Part shown: positions 33,654-45,131 of the stretch, one piece after another
Layout: every line of letters begins with the position of its first letter
Position numbering within the stretch: the first letter of the stretch is position 1
Source: Impatiens glandulifera
Taxonomy: Eukaryota; Streptophyta; Magnoliopsida; Ericales; Balsaminaceae
NCBI RefSeq assembly: GCF_907164915.1
Contig: NC_061862.1
Location: forward strand, 136,267,520-136,331,519
Direction of reading: 5' to 3'
DNA: 64,000 nt
Program-made: the position numbers and the translations under genes
Notes under the pieces: generated by a model
The model's input: only the letters and a program-made list of their open reading frames with translations
What the model was told of the DNA's origin: nothing
Database searches by the model: none

Positions 33654-34257
33654 ATATAAATATATATATTTATTAGTAGACGTTTTATTGTCATTTTTAA
33701 GAGAGGGTGTATTGTATAGTTAAACTCAATTTTTATATGAAACTAAATAACTTAGTTATATAATTTTGTTTAATAAAATTATTATCAAAATTTAATTATA
33801 ATTATTTTTTATTTTAGATAAAATAAGGTATTTATGTACTAAACAAATATTTAATAAAAAAGAATAATAGTAAGAATAATGCATTATTATAAATTAAATG
33901 TCAAGGACAATTTTTAACCGCATATAAATTTATGATTTTTATATTTTATTAATAATATATGATATTAAATAATCAATATTTATATCTAAAATATATTATA
34001 ATTTAAAAAATAATAAATATGATGAATTTTTTTATTGAATTGCATATTGAATAACATTATAATAGTTAGAATATGATTAAACTATTATTTTTATATTATA
34101 AATAAAAAGTATTTTAATAATTAAATAAAAATAAACTTAAAATTAAATAAACACATAAAACTAAAATAAAAACCTCAATAAAAAAAACACTAAAATTAAT
34201 TACATTTCAGGAGAGAGAATGAAGGTGGAGCTGCGCATCAAGACCAGGTTGGATTAG
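33094..34257. other. AT-rich intergenic DNA with (AT)n microsatellite
   Basis: Contains a nearly uninterrupted AT dinucleotide run at about 33597-33665. No gene is supported. Confidence 0.6.
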
Positions 34258-34497
34258 GATTTTTAAAAAACATAGAGAGAGAAAAATAATGATTAGTGAT
34301 AATTTTGAGAAAATAATAATTATTTTTGGTAAAAAAAACTTAAAGGGTATTGATATATATAAATAAAATAATAATTAATAATTTAAAATAGAAAGTATTT
34401 TGGTTAATGAAATTAGTGATGTAATTGTTAAGAAGTGATTGATTGAAAAATTGATTTGGGTTGAGTTTTTTGAAAAACCCAATGAGAACAAGCCCCA
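34258..34497 (-). mobile_element. MITE, inverted copy of the 48240 family
   Basis: Reverse complement of the element at 48240-48518: the shared landmarks are TGATATATATAAATAAAATA, the run TTGATTTGGGTTGAGTT, and an end in AAACCCAATGAGAACAAG. One terminus is blurred. Nonautonomous, no coding capacity. Confidence 0.65.
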
Positions 34498-34804
34498 AAA
34501 CTGTGTTTCAAAACCAAATCATGGTTGAATGTGAAACCGGGTCGATTCCAAATTTGTCCAAATATAAAATAAAATAAAATAAATCTATTAAGGATGATAA
34601 TTTGAATTCATATATGGTAATTGAATCGATCTGTTTAGTGCGATTTTTTCTAAAACAGAACGGATGGCAGGAATGATATTTGTGTCTCCGTACCAAACTG
34701 TTTCATTGTCATTCCTGATCATTGTGTGAAGTCTCGGACACAAATAAAACTCCTAGCCATAATTAAAAATTAAAACTCATATAATAATAATAATAATATA
34801 ATAC

Positions 34805-35015
34805 ATTAAGCCGTGTCTGTGTTCTGATTGGGTTATTTAAATAACAAAAATCACTATCAACTTATTCATTCTTTCATTCATAAAATCAATTCATTAATTA
34901 AAATACTGAAATACTATTTATTTTTTATTTTTTATTTTATTATTATATATTAATACCCTTAAATGTTTTTAATATTTACCTCTCCTTAAAATTATCACCA
35001 TCATCTATTTGAGCC
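34805..35015 (+). mobile_element. Partial MITE, same family as 48240
   Basis: Shares the order: start GTGTTCTGATTGGGTTATTT, then a run resembling CATTAATTAAAATACTGAAATAC, then AAAATTATCACCATCATC. The right end is lost or decayed. Confidence 0.5.
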
Positions 35016-35570
35016 GCAATCTGTCTTTATCTTTGTCTTTCAAGTTTCAATTAATTAATATTATAGGCTATATAAGTTATTTGACCAGTTTTGGAACTAC
35101 CAACCATGGCCCATGGTCCATGGCATATATCTACTCTATGAAAAAAGGCATCATAATATTATTATGGGCCATCTATTTTATTTGACTAGAGAACATCGGA
35201 GGACAAAAACTATATTTTGGGTACCATTAAAATATACATGGCTAGGTTGTTTTTTTTATATTAAAATATACATGGTTGGTTAGTTAATTATTTTTAGTAT
35301 TTTATATGTATTTTTGTCTTTGGTTATTGTTTTGAATTTTAAATTAATTGTATTATTTGGTTGGTTGTTTGTTTGCTTTGTAGGTTTATTCTACACAAGT
35401 CAAAGCATAATTTGAATATGTTTTAAAGACTATGAAAATAGATGTAAACTTGGTAGATTTGTTTTACTTGGTGTATTTGAGGTGCAAACATGAATTGTGA
35501 GTTTTCTTTTAATAATGAATCATTTTGTATAAATATAAAAAATAAATTAAAACATTATAATAATGAAAAG
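35016..35570. other. Intergenic DNA left of the minus-strand copia element
   Basis: AT-rich; no gene, RNA or repeat supported. Confidence 0.5.
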
Positions 35571-35786
35571 TGTGAATGTGATTGGAGTTTGACTTAGTTT
35601 TTTTGTTTATCGATTCCGTTGCACCACTATCTCACACAAAGGAGTCAACTCTCTCACTAGTATCTAACACCACAAAAGAGCTCTACCTCCCACCAAGAGA
35701 GTAATATCTATTTATATTATTAGGTTAAGTCCAGTAAGTGGTTACTAGAGATTGTGCCACAATATTGGGTCAACTAATACCCAACA
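35571..35786 (-). repeat. 3' LTR of the minus-strand copia element
   Basis: Matches 41492-41717 throughout but lacks the first seven bases (TGTTGGG) on the plus strand. It ends ACCCAACA at 35786. A purine-rich gene-sense tract (AAATGTGGAGAT) follows directly, as expected for the polypurine tract. Confidence 0.9.
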
Positions 35787-35929
35787 ATCTCCACATTTGT
35801 CCAAAGTAATGCAAAACAGAATCACTAAATCACAAGACACATCATCGCCAATTTATTACCACCGAGGCAACAAAGAGAATATCCAAGGTAAACTTGTGTC
35901 ACAAAGACCAGGACAAGAGAACAAAGTAT

Positions 35930-36175
35930 GTGAAAATCACAAAGATTAAACACAAGAGTACAAAGAATGCGAAAAATCACAACGATCAAACGTAAGAGCA
36001 CAAAGCACGCGAAAAATCACAAACATTAAACGCAAGAGCATAAAACACACAAAAAATCATAAAGATCAAACGCAAGAGCACAAAGCACGCAAAAAATCAC
36101 AAAGATCTAACGCAAGAGCACAAAGCATGCAAAAATCACAAAAATTGAAGGCAAGATCACAAAGCATGACATGTC
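35930..36175. repeat. 43-bp minisatellite inside the copia element
   Basis: About six tandem copies built from AAGAGCACAAAGCACGC and AAAAATCACAAAGATCAAACG lie between the RNase H end and the 3' LTR. No coding role is visible. Confidence 0.88.
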
Positions 36176-39100
36176 CACAAAGGACGAACCTCAAAGAGTT
36201 TTCCCTAAGTCAAAGTTTAAAATCCGTTGACATGAAATAAATTTTTCAGCAAGTAAACACTTAGTACCCAATATCAATATCAGTAGGATTAAATTCCGAA
36301 GAAATTTTCTCTAACTTAAAAATGCTCTTTTCAATAATATCCGGAATGTAATGAAACCTAACATCAATGTGCTTAGTTCTGTCATAAAAAATAGTATTTT
36401 TACACAGTTGAATAGTAGATTGACTATTAGAAAACACAACCACATTTTTGTCAAGAAAACCAATTTCAGACAAAACAACCCTAAGTAAATTGTTTCCTTA
36501 AAAGCTTCAGTGGCAGCTACATACTCAGATTCTGTAGTAGATAAAGTAACAATGGGTTGAAGTTGAGACTTCCAACTTATGCAAGAGCCACACAAAGTAA
36601 ACACATAGGAAGTAGTAGACTTTCTATTATCCTTATCATTAGTATAATTTGAATCCACATAACCAACCATCTTAGTACTTACAAAACACTTAGAGAAAGT
36701 CAAGCCAACGTTAATGGTGGTTTTCAGATATCTCAAAAGTCATTTTAAAGCATTCCAATGAGGCATATCAGGGTTAGACATAAATCTACTCAAGCAACTA
36801 ATTGCATATGCTATATCAGGCTTAGTGCTAATCATGAGATACATAACAGATCCTATAGCATTGGAATAAGGCACATTCTTCATTTCAGTTATTTCAGTTT
36901 CAGTCTTAAGGGACTGATCCTTATTTAACACAAAGTGGGAAGCAAGAGACACATTCACAAATTTAGCATCAGACATAGAAAATTTACTCAAAATTTTAGC
37001 AACATATGCACTTTGACTTAGCACAAGAGAAAATTGTGTTCTATCTCTAATGATATTTATCCCCAAAATCTTTTTAGCATCACTTAAGTCTTTCTTGTCA
37101 AAATTTTCACAAAGCAATTTTTGCACATGCATAACAGACTTCAGACATGGGCTAACAATCAACATGTCATCCACATACAACAAAAAAATACAAGCAGAGT
37201 CTATATTCTTGAAATAAAGGCAATGATCGGAAAAACTTCTTTTAAACATCAAAGATTGCATGCACTTATTGAACTTAATATTTCATTGTCTAGGAGATTG
37301 TTTTAAACCATACAATGTTTTTTTAACAAACAAACATGATCAGGAAACTTGGGGTCAACAAATCCCTCTAGTTTATGCATATAAATATTCTTATCAAGTT
37401 CACAATATAAGAAAGCAGTAGTAACATCCATTTACTTCAATTCTCAATCAAAGTGAACAACTAAAGCAAGCATAATTCTAACAGTAGTGAATTTTACAAC
37501 ATGAGTGAAAATTTCAGCATAATCTATTCCCTCATTTTGAGTAAATCCCTTGGCTACTTACCTAGCCTTGAATCTAACTTTTTTAGACTTTTGCTTCACC
37601 TTATACAATCACTTGTAATCCACTAAGGAGAAATTATGAGGTTTAGGAACAAGTTTCCAAGTATTATTGATTCTCAGGGAATTCATCTCATTATTCATAG
37701 CAACAATCCATTCAGTAGAAAACTTAGACCTCAAAGCTTCTTTGTTAGATCTAGGCTCATTACAGTCTAGGAACTCAAACATGTTAAAAGCAAATTCAGA
37801 CATATTGCAAACATTTAAATTGTCATCCCTAACTCTAACAGGTATTCTAACATTTCTTCTACTTATATCCCTAGAAAGTTGATAGTCATGCAAATCATCA
37901 GACAAATCATGTGAATTAGACAACACATTTGAATCATTCAAATCATCAAAAAAATAATGTGAATCACACAAAACATTTTAATCATACAAATCATCAAAAT
38001 CATACACATTAACATGCTCCACCTCATTGAGAACATTCACATCATGTTCAACAGGTTGATAAAAAAACTACAAGAACAGGCTCCACCTTATTAGGAGCAT
38101 CATTAACAAGAATGGGGGCATAGGCAATTAAGAAAAATCATTCTCATTAAAGACAACATCTCTACTTATCACAATTCTAATCCCATGTTCACTCCTATCC
38201 CAAAGCCTATAACCTTTTATCCTTTCAGGATAACCTAAAAACACACATTTCTTGGACCTAGGCTCCAACTTGTCAACCTTCTGATGCACATAGCCAATAC
38301 AGCCAAAAACTTTCAAGTTGCTCAAATCAAGAGGCTTACCTGAAAATACAGATTCAGGACATTTCCCTCCTAAGAGAACACTAGGGGACCTATTTATTAA
38401 ATAAGCAGAAGTGTGCAAAGCATCCCCAAAACTTCTTAGACAACTTAGATGACGCTAACATAGCTCTCTCCCTCTCTAGAAGTGTCATCATATTCATCCT
38501 CTCAATAACACCATTCTACTGTGGTGTGTACGGCATAGACCTATGTCTTTTAATACCCCAGGTAACACATAAATCATTTATCTATTTATTACAAAACTCA
38601 ATACCATTATCTATCATAAGAGTTTTGATTCTCTTACCTGTTTGATTCTCAATCAAAATCTTCCACTCCTTAAACTTTTCAAAAACATCAGACTTATGTT
38701 TCAAAAGTAACACCCAAACTTTCCTAAAATAATCATCAATGATGGACATAAAATATTAATTCCCCCATGTGTAGCAACACTAGAGGGACCCCACACATCA
38801 GCATGCAAATATTTAAGGATATCAGTACACTTAGACAAGTTTGGGTAGGAGGAGATGAGAGAACTCACATTATGTTGTTTTCCTAGCACACATGATTCAT
38901 AGAAGGGGATGGAGGACAATTTATCACTACCAAAGTGGTCACCTTTATGCAAAATATTTAGACCTTTATTACTAATGTGACCTAATCTATTATGCCAAAG
39001 AACAGATTTATCACCAATCACAGAGTTCACAAAGTCACAAGTAGTCTCAGCATGACACGCATACAAATTGTTCATCTTTTTAGCAATAAAGATAACAAGA

Positions 39101-40114
39101 CACTCACGCAAAATTCTCATAACACCTTTCCCCCACTTTCCCTCCAAACCATCATTCTTAAGAGATGCACAAGACATCAAACTATAATGCAAATCAGGAA
39201 CATGCCTCACATTCTTCAAAGTAAACACAGAACCATAAAAGAACCTTAGGCATACATCATCTAATTCTAACACATTGCAATTTTTCGAATTTGCCATAGA
39301 CACAAAACCATGTTCAATATCTTTATAGTTAGAAAACAAATTTCTAAATGGAGTCACGTGGAAAGTACAACCAGAGTTAACTAGCCAATCGGATTCGCAC
39401 AAATAATCAGATAACATAGAGTTCAGACTTGCATAATCACATAGATTATTAATCATAAAAATATTACCCATATTGCCCTCACAAACAACCACATTAGCAT
39501 TTTCAACATTTTGATTTCTCTTAGGCTTAGGACAGTCCTTGATAAAATGACCAAATTCATGACAATTATAACACTTTTTCGCACTAAACCTAGACTTAGA
39601 TCTACTTTTACTAGCAGGATGAGATTTCTTACCAGAACTCTCATTAATGACATTCTTTTGGGCACTCGACCTACCCTGAGATCTACCCCTCACATGCATG
39701 ACATCCCCACCAGACTATTTACCCCTCTCAGAGTGTCTTAAATCTATCTCCTTACTCCTAAGACTATTGACAACAATATCAATAGTGACACTATCTCTAT
39801 CATACTTAATGACAGACTTCACATCATTAAAAGAATCGGGAATAACATTCAACAAAGACAATGGGGCATACTCATCAATGTTCTTATCACCACACAACTT
39901 AATATTAGAAATAAGTTTAGTGAAAATATCTAGATTATCTTCAATGTCCTTGGACATATCCAATCTAAATTTGAAAAACTTTTCAAGTAAGAACATTTTA
40001 TTAGATAGAGAAGTTTCGGTATAAAGTTCAGACAATTTATCCCACAAAGTTTTTGCACACTCTAAATTACCAATTTTTTCATCACATAATGAGATAAGTT
40101 CAAGTATATAGAGG

Positions 40115-40685
40115 TAGTAGGGGTGTTCAATATTTGGTCTGAACCGAATATCCGACCGAATTCAAATTCACCGAATTCGAATTTCATTTTCGGTTTTGAA
40201 TCGAATTTCAAACCAATTCAAATTCAAATACGGTTTTCGAATTGGTTTTTGAGTTTGGGTTTCAACTCGAAAATCAAACCGAAAACCGAATTCCTTTTTT
40301 TATTATTTATTCTTCCAAACTTAGCTTAAGAAAAAGTTCAAAATAATCAAATTAGAATATTTTGAACTCAAGATTTAATAATAAAAAAGGTAATAAAAGC
40401 ACCAGTGATCTAGTGGTAGAATATTACCCTGCAACGGTATAGACTCGGGTTCAATTCCCGACTGGTGCAATTTTATTTTGAGTTATGCTAGTTTAAAAAA
40501 ATAAAAATCGAATTCGGTTTGAATTCGAATTATTCAAAATTCGAACCGAATATCGAATTTAGTTCGGTTTAATTAAAATTTATTCGAATTCGGTTCGGTT
40601 TTGAATTGGCTAAAAAAATAAAAATTCGAATAAACCGAACCGAGAAACTTGAATAACCCGAAAACTGAACCGATGAACACCCCTA
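40115..40685. mobile_element. 571-bp hAT-like element carrying a tRNA-like gene, inserted in copia gag
   Basis: Ends are TAGGGGTGTTCA and TGAACACCCCTA, and the long subterminal parts are inverted and rich in GAATTCGAAT/CGGTTTGAAT. Imperfect 8-bp duplications TATAGAGG and TATAAAGG (40107-40114 and 40686-40693) flank it; the left end has three extra bases. The copia gag frame continues on both sides. The centre, free of the repeats, holds a complete tRNA-Gly-like sequence. Confidence 0.8.
40399..40469 (+). tRNA. tRNA-Gly-like gene with GCA anticodon
   Basis: 71 bases have an intact 7-bp acceptor stem (GCACCAG/CTGGTGC) and a T arm TCGGG-TTCAATT-CCCGA in which one pair is C:G to T:A compensated. 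The D arm has TAGTGGTAGA. The backbone matches plant tRNA-Gly(GCC), but the anticodon loop is CTGCAAC, giving anticodon GCA, which reads Cys codons. The anticodon stem has one mismatched outer pair. A T-rich stretch just downstream (TTTTATTTT) could end Pol III transcription. It may be a decayed, transposon-carried copy or a tRNA with changed decoding; the former is more likely. Confidence 0.8.
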
Positions 40686-40699
40686 TATAAAGGCACAAG

Positions 40700-41478
40700 C
40701 ATTTTCATCCATTTCACTTTTATTCTCAATTGTATCAGTAACAGCATAAACCTAACTAACAGTTTTAAAACATTTTTTTCTGAATTAAAACACATTTCAT
40801 TTTTTGTTTCCAAATGCTGAAATCAATTTTTTCGTCAAACGGAACCATACCATATTGATTAACATCAGACATGATATCAAACAAATTAAAGCAATCAACA
40901 ATCAATATGGAAGAAATTAATAGGAGGGTTCAAGCTATGATACCTCGAAACTCAAATAAAGTTTTGACTTATCCACCCCACTCGGGGATTTGCTGCTTCG
41001 TCTTCTCAAAAGCGGCATGGCGGCGGCTTTGATTCTCAGCGGTCACGACAAACACGACACCGACAACGGTTGAACATGACAACAACGACTACTTCTCCAG
41101 AGGCGGCGGCGGCTTTCTTCTTCCTCCAGTAGCAGCAAAAACAGAAAATAAAAGCAGCAGGATGAAATAAGAAACAGAAGACAGAAGAAACTCAGAGAGA
41201 TAGATTTTCGTCAGAGCAAACGATCAGATCAGGGAAGTCGATGAGATCGGAGAAGGTTTCAATCGACAAACGACCTCTCACTCTCTAAACAGGATGGGTT
41301 TGGTTCCTTTCACAGAGAGTCTCCCACTAAAATCCAATGATGAAATCAGCCAACAAAAAAGAAAGGAAAGAAAAAACAAAAAAGTGGTGCCCAAGAAAAA
41401 CATATTTGCGTTTATTGGTGAAGATAACTCATATCTTTCAACTCAATCTCAAACTCCAATTAAAAACCCTAAACCCTA
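40700..41478 (-). mobile_element. Copia gag N terminus and untranslated leader
   Basis: Gag begins at 40872; up to 41478 is the noncoding leader behind the primer-binding site. A second GGTATCATAGCTTGAACC-like segment at 40927-40946 resembles a decayed primer-binding site, which hints at a rearranged leader. Confidence 0.7.
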
Positions 41479-41491
41479 GCTCTGATACCAC

Positions 41492-41717
41492 TGTTGGGTG
41501 TGAATGTGATTGGAGTTTATCTCAGTCCTCTTGTTTATCGATTATGTTGCACCACTATCTCATACAAAGGAGGCAACTCTCTCACTAGCATTCAACACCA
41601 CAAATGAGCTTAAACATTTACCTCCCACCAAGAGAGTAGTATCTATTTATATTATTAGGTCAAGTCCAATAATTACTAGAGATTGGGTCACAATGTTGGG
41701 TCAACCAATACCCAACA
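41492..41717 (-). repeat. 5' LTR of the minus-strand copia element
   Basis: 226 bp from TGTTGGGT to ACCCAACA, an inverted terminal pair. On the minus strand it is followed within one base by TGGTATCAGAGC (41490-41479), the plant initiator-Met tRNA primer-binding site typical of copia elements. Confidence 0.92.
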
Positions 41718-42662
41718 AAAATGTTTAAAGAATGACTGTTTTTCACACTAACAACGACAAGTAACAAACCTCGTAAAAGCTCATAATAGCATTACTACAA
41801 TGGTTAATATGAGCCTGACTGGTTACAATTCTCATAGATAATGCTTATTTTCACATTTCCAACAAGCTTTTACCGATGGGTGCAACATGGGTCAACGGAC
41901 ATTTTATTATTGGAAAAGTACTATACCAACTCTGTAAGTGGCCTTTTCTAACAGTAATTACAATTGTACTATTTAATTGAAAATTTATACATTCTATCAT
42001 ATTTGACCTAAATTATAATCAAAGACAAAAAATCAAAATAGAAATTTAATTTCTAAAATTTAAAATATTTGTAAAAGAAACAATATAAATATATGTTATT
42101 CGAGTTTGAGACACATTGATTTAAAAAGGCAAATGTGGTCCGATTAACGATTAACGTTGAGAGGTTTAAGAATGAAAAACACTTATTTTAATTTAATTTG
42201 TAATTTATGAAGTCTTTAACGATTATGTTATTATATATATATTGTAAATGTCCAATGTAAAGATTCAAATGGTGCTCTAAGAGCTATAAGTCTCCGTTAT
42301 TATTATACTTTTACTTTATTTAAATGATGAAACAAACTTTCATTGATCCAATTGTTAAATGATAAAAAAGAATATGTGAAACCATGGAATGCAGATTATT
42401 TAGTTGAAGTCATTACATAAGTGAAAAGATCAAAATGTGACCAAAATAAAAAATCATTAATTGCAAACAGTTCATAGAGAACTTATATGGAGAGATCTGT
42501 TATCCCTAAGGATGTCTCAAAGACTGGAACATCCTTTAAAATTAGTATATTTTAAATTTTTTATGAAGTCTACATTTATTTTTTATATTTTTATGTAAAA
42601 AATACACTAATTTTGAAGAAGGACTCAATTTTGAAATATTCTTGAATCAACCGATCCACTCC

Positions 42663-42742
<80 letters not shown>

Positions 42743-43424
42743 TATCTCTTGTCTAAGTTTTAGTTTTAAATGAGATATGATGATTGGTTTTGAATGACAC
42801 TATATTATCTCCCCTGAACAGTTTTGTATGAATTTATATTATTTTTATTCTAAACAAAATTCAAACAAAAAGATGTTTTCTAAACAATCCAAAATTTCAA
42901 ATCAACTTTAAACAAATTAAAACATATTTAAATCAATTGTCAAGTCAAAATATTCAATATCCAAGGATTTGACTGTTGATCAAAAGTTGGATATTGAAAA
43001 GATAAATTTTTTTTTTAAGGGAAATAAAAGGTATTTTTATATTTTGTTTGATTTTAAGGTTGTAAATTAGCTTATATGATTGGACCAAGGCTTTAAATTT
43101 TCTTGGTTGCAATTAGCTGGAATTAATGGTTAAGTTGTTTATTATATGCTCATATTTTATTATTAAAATCATTTAAAGTGATAATTGCATTAATGCAAAG
43201 TTACAAACTTCAACATTTAAAGAGAAGAATTATAAACCTCATAAATAAATATGTTATTTGTAACCATACAATGAGATGACGACACAAAATAACAAAGTAA
43301 GTTGAAAGAGTTCAATCCAACTTCAATTACTTGTGTTCTTTCATATTAAGCCAACTGAGCATTATACAATATGAGCAATGTCCTAAATTCACTACTCAAT
43401 TATGAAAAACAAATCTATGAAGTG
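41718..43424. other. Intergenic DNA with long (AT)n microsatellite
   Basis: Contains an (AT)n run at about 42664-42740. No gene or element end is otherwise supported. Confidence 0.55.
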
Positions 43425-43432
43425 ATTGTGGG

Positions 43433-44354
43433 TGGCAGGGATGAGCATATCTTGAGTGACCCAAACTACAATCTAACCCAAATTCAAAATATTATTTAGG
43501 TAAGTTAATTTGGGTTGAGTTAAGTTTGAATTGGGTTAGAGTTACCTAAATTACCCAAATTAAATAAATGTAAATATTTTCTATTTAATTAGTCTACAGA
43601 ATTCAAGTTTTTCTTACTCACTATATTGTTATTTGACCTTCTCATTACTTAACAAAGGAAAACAATCGATGAAACTTTCACTCAAGTGGGATAAAAACTT
43701 AATTTTTGTAAAACTTATTAATAATATATTTATTATACTGTTCAGAAAAACATATAATAATTATTAAAACATATATACCATCAATAACACATCTCTTTTA
43801 ATATCTAGTTTGATTTTTAAAAAATAATAAAATTTACCATAATCAAGATCTTATTTATTCATTCCACTATTATTTAATCGATTAATTTATTAATTAAAAT
43901 ATCAAACGAATAAAAAATTGTATTAAACATTTCATAAACAGATTAAAAAAACCAAAACATGATAAATGTGTCAAAAGTGTGTTAAACGAACCAAAAACAT
44001 ATTAAACAGGTCAACAGCGTATTAAACGAATCAAAACAAATTAAATAATTGTTAAACGAGTCAAAACAAGACAAATATTAGTTAAACGGGATAAAAAGTG
44101 TTGATCAAGTCAAAAACATATTAAATGGAAAAAAAAAATCAAATAATTGTTAAACGGTAAAAAAAAGTGTTAAATGGGACAAAAATATCTTAAACGAGTC
44201 AAAACATTATAAATGTGTAAAAAAATCAAAATTTTGTTTGAGTTACCCAAACCATACTCAACCCATATTAATAAATAATATGAGTTGAATAATGGGTTTG
44301 ACTAAATTTAATTTGAGTTGATTATACAAGTTGGGTTGGGTTTGCTTATCCCTA
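43433..44354. mobile_element. 922-bp hAT-like nonautonomous element
   Basis: Ends GGGATGAGCA and TTGCTTATCCC are inverted, and a perfect 8-bp direct repeat ATTGTGGG (43425-43432, 44355-44362) flanks it. The middle (about 43920-44240) is a degenerate minisatellite of about 28-35 bp built on AAACGAGTCAAAACA. No transposase is present. Confidence 0.8.
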
Positions 44355-44362
44355 ATTGTGGG

Positions 44363-45131
44363 GATAAAAATGACATTAGACAAATCTCTTGTAATAAAAT
44401 TGAATTGATACCACTTGATATAAACTTGATTAATAATAATAAAGAAAATATATAAATAACACAAAATATACGTGAAAACTCAAACGAATAAAATTATAGA
44501 CAAAAGAGAAAGAATAATAACTTTAAAAAAACACTCAACTGAGATCATATATTTCTAAAAATCGTGAAGAGTCAAAAACACATCTAGATTATCATAATTC
44601 TATTTGTCACCACCGTTACTAAGGAAACCAAGAACGCACGAGGGAAGATTAATCATGATTTTTTTTTTGGTTATCCTAAAAGAGTCCCCCAAGAAGTTTA
44701 CTTGCTTAACATACACTATATATTCAGATCCAGGAGATCAAAACTTCATTCAATTGATGGACACCTAAGAAGAATTAAGCATTTGAATCTTTTAGGTGCA
44801 AATACATTATGAAACATCCAGATAACATATTAAACTACTGATGAAGTAGTAATCAAGGGTCACAAAGAACAAATCTGAGGTCAATTCAAACATCCAAAGC
44901 TAGATGAAGTGAATTGTCATAAGAATAAGATCATAAATTCATGAAAATGACACAAGATGATATCAACAAAACCATCATGCTCTGAATCCCTCTTAAAGGC
45001 TAGACATTACCGAGCTGGATCTATGTCTGAGTTCGCAAATGAACTTATTAACATCAATCAAAATAGATTTGAGTTCAAATGAGATCAAATATAAGAGATA
45101 ATAATCAAAAAAACAAATGAGATACTATTAA
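44363..45131. other. Intergenic DNA, 3' flank of the PPR gene
   Basis: No gene is supported. The part next to 45131 would be the 3' UTR of the minus-strand PPR gene. Confidence 0.5.

Larger units (their letters stand above)
35571..41717 (-). mobile_element. Degenerate Ty1/copia retrotransposon with both LTRs
   Basis: Two similar LTRs of about 220 bp bracket a minus-strand copia order. Gag starts at ATG 40872 (MSDVNQYGMVPFDE). Then come the zinc knuckle CYNCHEFGHFIKDC near 39560, a protease motif DWLVNSGCTFHVTP near 39360, integrase with LWHNRLGHISN near 38980, reverse transcriptase including FLLYVDDMLIV near 37170, and RNase H to about 36261. Many stops and frameshifts break it (for example after RHSERGK near 39718), and a 571-bp element is inserted in gag. 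It is not autonomous. Target duplication is not recoverable because the left LTR has lost its first bases. Confidence 0.93.

Noticed and set aside
35930..36175. CRISPR-like appearance of regularly spaced repeats
   Set aside because: It is a head-to-tail minisatellite without unique spacers, in a eukaryotic retrotransposon.
40399..40469. Functional tRNA-Cys
   Set aside because: Only the anticodon is Cys-like; the acceptor stem, D arm and T arm are those of tRNA-Gly, and one anticodon-stem pair is mismatched.
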